NCBI RefSeq assembly: GCF_016859125.1 | Contig: NZ_CP069338.1 | Location: 11,349,501-11,413,500, forward strand | DNA length: 64,000 nucleotides | Source of the DNA: Archangium violaceum | Lineage (GTDB): Bacteria > Myxococcota > Myxococcia > Myxococcales > Myxococcaceae | Direction: 5' to 3' | Part shown: one piece after another, positions 61,180-64,000 of the stretch | Numbering within the stretch: position 1 is the stretch's first letter | Layout of the letters: every line of letters begins with the position of its first letter | Notes under the pieces: model-generated | Database searches by the model: none | What the model saw: the letters and a program-made list of their open reading frames with translations, nothing else | Told to the model about the DNA's origin: nothing | Made by a program: the position numbers and the translations under genes

Positions 61180-64000
61180 CGCAGCATCCTCTCAGCGAAG
61201 GCCCGAATGGCACCCAGGAGATCTACCGTGGGCGCCGGTATGTCGTGTCCCGCTGGACGGAAGATGCCATCACCCTGGTGCTCAAGCAGCCGCGCCGGGG
61301 CGCTCTCGCCACCAGCAGCACCGCGCTGCTCCAACACGAGTACCAACTGCTGCGGGAACTGGAGGAGCTGCGGACACCCGGCATCGTGAAGGCGTTCGCG
61401 CTCCAGGACATGCAGGGCATGCCCGTGCTCGTCCTCGCGGACGCCGGCCCGTACGATCTGCGGGAGTGGCTGAAGCGCAACCCCTTCGAGCCCGGCACCT
61501 TCCTGGAGCTGGCCCTCCAGCTGGCCGGAATCCTCGAGGGACTCCACCGGCACCACGTCATCCACCGCGACTTCAACCCCTCCAACATCATCGTGGCCAG
61601 GGGCATGCCGCGCGTGACGGTCATCGACTTCGACCTCGCCATCAAGCTCTCCGGTACCGCCACGTCCGAGAGCCTCCTCGGCGAGCTCGATTCGACGCTG
61701 CCCTACATCGCGCCCGAGCAGACGGGACGCATGGACCGCCTCGTCGACCACCGCGCCGACCTCTACTCCCTGGGCGCCACCTTCTACGAGATGCTCACCG
61801 GCCAGCCGCCCTTCACCTCGACGGATGCCGCCGAGCTCGTGCACGCCCATCTGGCGCGCCCTCCCCTTCCTCCGGCCCTCGCCAACCCCAAGGTCCCGGA
61901 GCTCCTCTCGGAGCTCGTGCTCAAGCTGCTCGCGAAGATGCCCGAGGAGCGCTACCAGAGCGCCGAATCCCTCCTGTCCGACCTTCAAGAGGCCCGGAAA
62001 CGACTGCGGGCCTCGGGAGCGCTCCATCCCTTCGAGCTCGGCGGGCTCGACCGGGCGCGGCAGCTCTCCTTCCCGGAGCGGCTCTACGGACGTGAGCGCG
62101 AGCTGGCACAGCTCGAGGCCGCGCTGGCACGAATCCGGACGGGCCCGAGTGAGACGGTGATGGTCACGGGGACGGCGGGCGCTGGCAAGTCGACGCTCGT
62201 GCAGGCCCTGCGTCAACGACTCGGAGCCGGGTGCTGGTTCCTCTCCGGCAAGTTCGACCAGCTCCAGGGCAATGTGCCCTACGCCCCACTGGTGACGGCC
62301 TTCCAGGGCCTGCTCGGGGAGTTGCTGAGGACGCCCGCCGAGCACCAGGACGGGTGGCGGCGCCGGCTCCTGGAGGCGTTGGGCACCGACGGCCACGTCC
62401 TCCTCGGTGTCGTCCCGGAATGGGAACAGCTCCTCGGCGCGCAACCTCCCGTGGCCGGGTCCGGACCGGTGGACGCCGAGCGCCGTCTTCATCGAACGTT
62501 CCAGGCCTTCGTCCAGGCACTCGCCACACCCGAACACCCACTCGTTCTGTTCCTGGATGACCTCCACTGGGCCGATCCGGCCTCGCTCGAGCTCTTCCGG
62601 AGCCTCGCCTCGAATCCGGACTCCCGGCATGTGTTGTGGGTGGGCTCCTATCGCACCGAGGAGGTCGGGCCGGAGCATCCCGTCGCGCGGATCCTCGCGG
62701 CCCTCCAGGAAGCGGGGGCGGCCGTCCACTCCATCGCGATACCGCCCCTGGACCTCGAGGCACTCACGGCGCTCTGCGGCGACACCCTGCACCGCGAGCC
62801 CGAGCACCTGCGGCCCCTGGCCCGGCTCGTGTTGAGCAAGACAGCGGGCAATCCCCTCTTCGTCATCCGCTTCCTGCGCTACCTGCACCACTCCGGCCTG
62901 TTGCGCTTCGACGCCGGCCGCGGCACCTGGGACTGGGACCTCGCCCGGATCGCCCGGGTGGACATGACCGAGAACGTGGTCGAGCTGATGGTCGCCACCA
63001 TCCGCCAGCTTCCCGAGAGGACCCAGAGCCTGCTGAAGGTCGCCGCCTGCCTGGGCAACCGGGTGGAGCTCCCACTGCTCGCGGCCTTGATGGACATGCC
63101 CAGGGGTGACACGGCCCGAGCGCTCCGGAGCGCCTACCAGGAGGGACTCCTCGTCCATGAGGGCGAGGCCGTCTACCGCTTCTCGCACGACCGCGTCCAA
63201 CAGGCCGCGTACTCCCTGCTCACCGAGGACCAGAAGAAGCGGCTGCACCTCGAGGCGGGACGCCAGATGCGGGGCTCCATCGGGCGCGAGCCCGACGAGC
63301 GGCTCTTCGATGTGGTCGACCAGCTCGACCTGGGCGCGGAGCTGGTCACGGACGAGGCGGAGCGGCTGGAGCTGGCGTGGCTCAACTTCCGGGCGGGCTG
63401 CAAGGCCAAGGAGTCGGTGGCCTTCCGCTCCTCGCTGGGCTACCTCACCCGGGGCATCGCACTCCTCCCCCGGGATGCCTGGCGAGCGAACCACTCGCTG
63501 GCCTTCTCCCTTCACCGCGAGGCGGCCGAGTGCGCGCACCTCGCGGGCGATCAGCGGCTCGCCGAGAGGCTCGTCTCCTCCGCGATGACACATGCCGCGT
63601 CTCGCGCCGAGAAGGCGGACCTCTACACCCTCCAGCTCATCTCCTGCATGGCGAGGCAGGCCTTCCAGGAGGGAATCCGGTGGGGACGCGAGGGGCTGCG
63701 TCTGTTCGCCCTGGAGTTGCCCTCGAGGCAGGACGCCGCCCAGGCCATCCAGGCCGAGTTCGCCGCGGTGAAGGAGAACCTGCGAGGCCGCTCCACCGCG
63801 GAGCTCCTCGAGGAGCCCCTTTCAGAGGATCCGGATCATCTCGCCTGCCTGCGGCTCCTGTCCGAGGTGGGCCTCGTGCTCTTCTACCTGGATCCCTTCC
63901 TGTTCGCCTTCACCAACGTCCGTGTCGTCAACCTGTCGTTGAAGCATGGCAACTCGGTCCACTCCTCCGTGCCATATGCGGTGTATGGAGGACTGCTTCC
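61176..64000 (+). CDS. Hybrid Ser/Thr kinase - AAA ATPase protein, second of pair (partial, runs off the edge)
   Basis: Open from the ATG at 61176 (overlapping the previous stop as ATGA) to the window end: 941 residues visible, colinear with the first half of its neighbour. Kinase domain with H130-R131-D132 and N in DFNPSNII, but the Mg-binding loop is D151-F152-D153 (VIDFDLAIKL), where Gly of DFG is replaced. ATPase with Walker A TGTAGAGKSTLV (about 330-341) and VLFLDDLHWADP. Then the helical region (KENLRGRSTAELLEEPL). By analogy GAF and histidine-kinase modules should follow outside. Tandem duplicate of the upstream gene with a 152-bp identical tract. Confidence 0.9.
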   Translation, partial: MTQHPLSEGPNGTQEIYRGRRYVVSRWTEDAITLVLKQPRRGALATSSTALLQHEYQLLRELEELRTPGIVKAFALQDMQGMPVLVLADAGPYDLREWLKRNPFEPGTFLELALQLAGILEGLHRHHVIHRDFNPSNIIVARGMPRVTVIDFDLAIKLSGTATSESLLGELDSTLPYIAPEQTGRMDRLVDHRADLYSLGATFYEMLTGQPPFTSTDAAELVHAHLARPPLPPALANPKVPELLSELVLKLLAKMPEERYQSAESLLSDLQEARKRLRASGALHPFELGGLDRARQLSFPERLYGRERELAQLEAALARIRTGPSETVMVTGTAGAGKSTLVQALRQRLGAGCWFLSGKFDQLQGNVPYAPLVTAFQGLLGELLRTPAEHQDGWRRRLLEALGTDGHVLLGVVPEWEQLLGAQPPVAGSGPVDAERRLHRTFQAFVQALATPEHPLVLFLDDLHWADPASLELFRSLASNPDSRHVLWVGSYRTEEVGPEHPVARILAALQEAGAAVHSIAIPPLDLEALTALCGDTLHREPEHLRPLARLVLSKTAGNPLFVIRFLRYLHHSGLLRFDAGRGTWDWDLARIARVDMTENVVELMVATIRQLPERTQSLLKVAACLGNRVELPLLAALMDMPRGDTARALRSAYQEGLLVHEGEAVYRFSHDRVQQAAYSLLTEDQKKRLHLEAGRQMRGSIGREPDERLFDVVDQLDLGAELVTDEAERLELAWLNFRAGCKAKESVAFRSSLGYLTRGIALLPRDAWRANHSLAFSLHREAAECAHLAGDQRLAERLVSSAMTHAASRAEKADLYTLQLISCMARQAFQEGIRWGREGLRLFALELPSRQDAAQAIQAEFAAVKENLRGRSTAELLEEPLSEDPDHLACLRLLSEVGLVLFYLDPFLFAFTNVRVVNLSLKHGNSVHSSVPYAVYGGLL
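61737..61888 (+). repeat. 152-bp tract identical to 56029-56180
   Basis: Second copy of the identical tract, offset 5,708 bp. A further similar stretch follows it (gcgaagatgcccgaggagcg). Confidence 0.9.

Overview
The window is high-GC chromosomal DNA from a myxobacterium, most likely of the Cystobacterineae (Archangium, Cystobacter or Melittangium type). The evidence is an AglZ gliding-motility protein (degenerate receiver plus about 1,000 residues of coiled coil), a MYXO-CTERM sorting tail, several eukaryote-type Ser/Thr kinases including two giant kinase/ATPase/histidine-kinase hybrids, and very high third-position GC. No tRNA, rRNA, CRISPR, transposase or prophage gene was seen. Assignments come from reading motifs; no database search was run.

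Layout. 1-97 holds the first codons of a leftward gene that leaves the window. 348-10699 is a leftward block: dprA, topA, one TolQ-like and two TolR-like genes, trmFO, a beta-propeller lipoprotein and xerC, with a rightward DksA-type gene set inside it. The order dprA-topA-trmFO-xerC is that of the Bacillus smf-topA-gid-codV cluster, here opened by the TolQ/R genes. 10880-13808 encodes envelope proteins (LysM, CpoB/YbgF-like) and PgeF. 13985-17423 pairs a membrane diguanylate cyclase carrying a periplasmic CXXCH haem motif with a convergent HtrA protease. 17538-23259 is a glucan unit: GH57 branching enzyme and a DUF4912-type protein with 39-bp tandem repeats, divergent from a glycosyltransferase with a long disordered tail. 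23383-27429 is aglZ.

27496-39832 is mostly rightward housekeeping: MoxR ATPase and glnE (coupled), patatin lipase, ilvE, an AAA ATPase, then a run of a degenerate Fic protein, endonuclease IV, a DHH phosphoesterase and a cysteine desulfurase. 39921-42092 is leftward: a 55-residue hydrophilic protein, a Ser/Thr kinase and a TPR protein. 42153-45209 holds a candidate 6S RNA with a good promoter, followed by the 5-formyltetrahydrofolate cyclo-ligase gene (the ssrS-ygfA arrangement), a YmdB-type phosphodiesterase and tyrS. 45256-53793 contains a secreted EndoU-like protein, a twice-frameshifted MYXO-CTERM gene, a 2,017-residue alpha-2-macroglobulin and an SRAP/HMCES gene. 53795-55269 has rlmE and two small proteins. 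55450-64000 holds two tandem hybrid kinases; the second is cut by the window edge.

Four copies of a ~35-bp palindromic element (291-325, 15931-15965, 39834-39868, 40171-40205) all lie just beyond stop codons. The least ordinary items are the 6S candidate, the haem-motif diguanylate cyclase, the Fic protein without its catalytic histidine, the paired hybrid kinases with reciprocal kinase-motif defects and a 152-bp identical tract, and the in-register repeats in AglZ and the DUF4912 protein.
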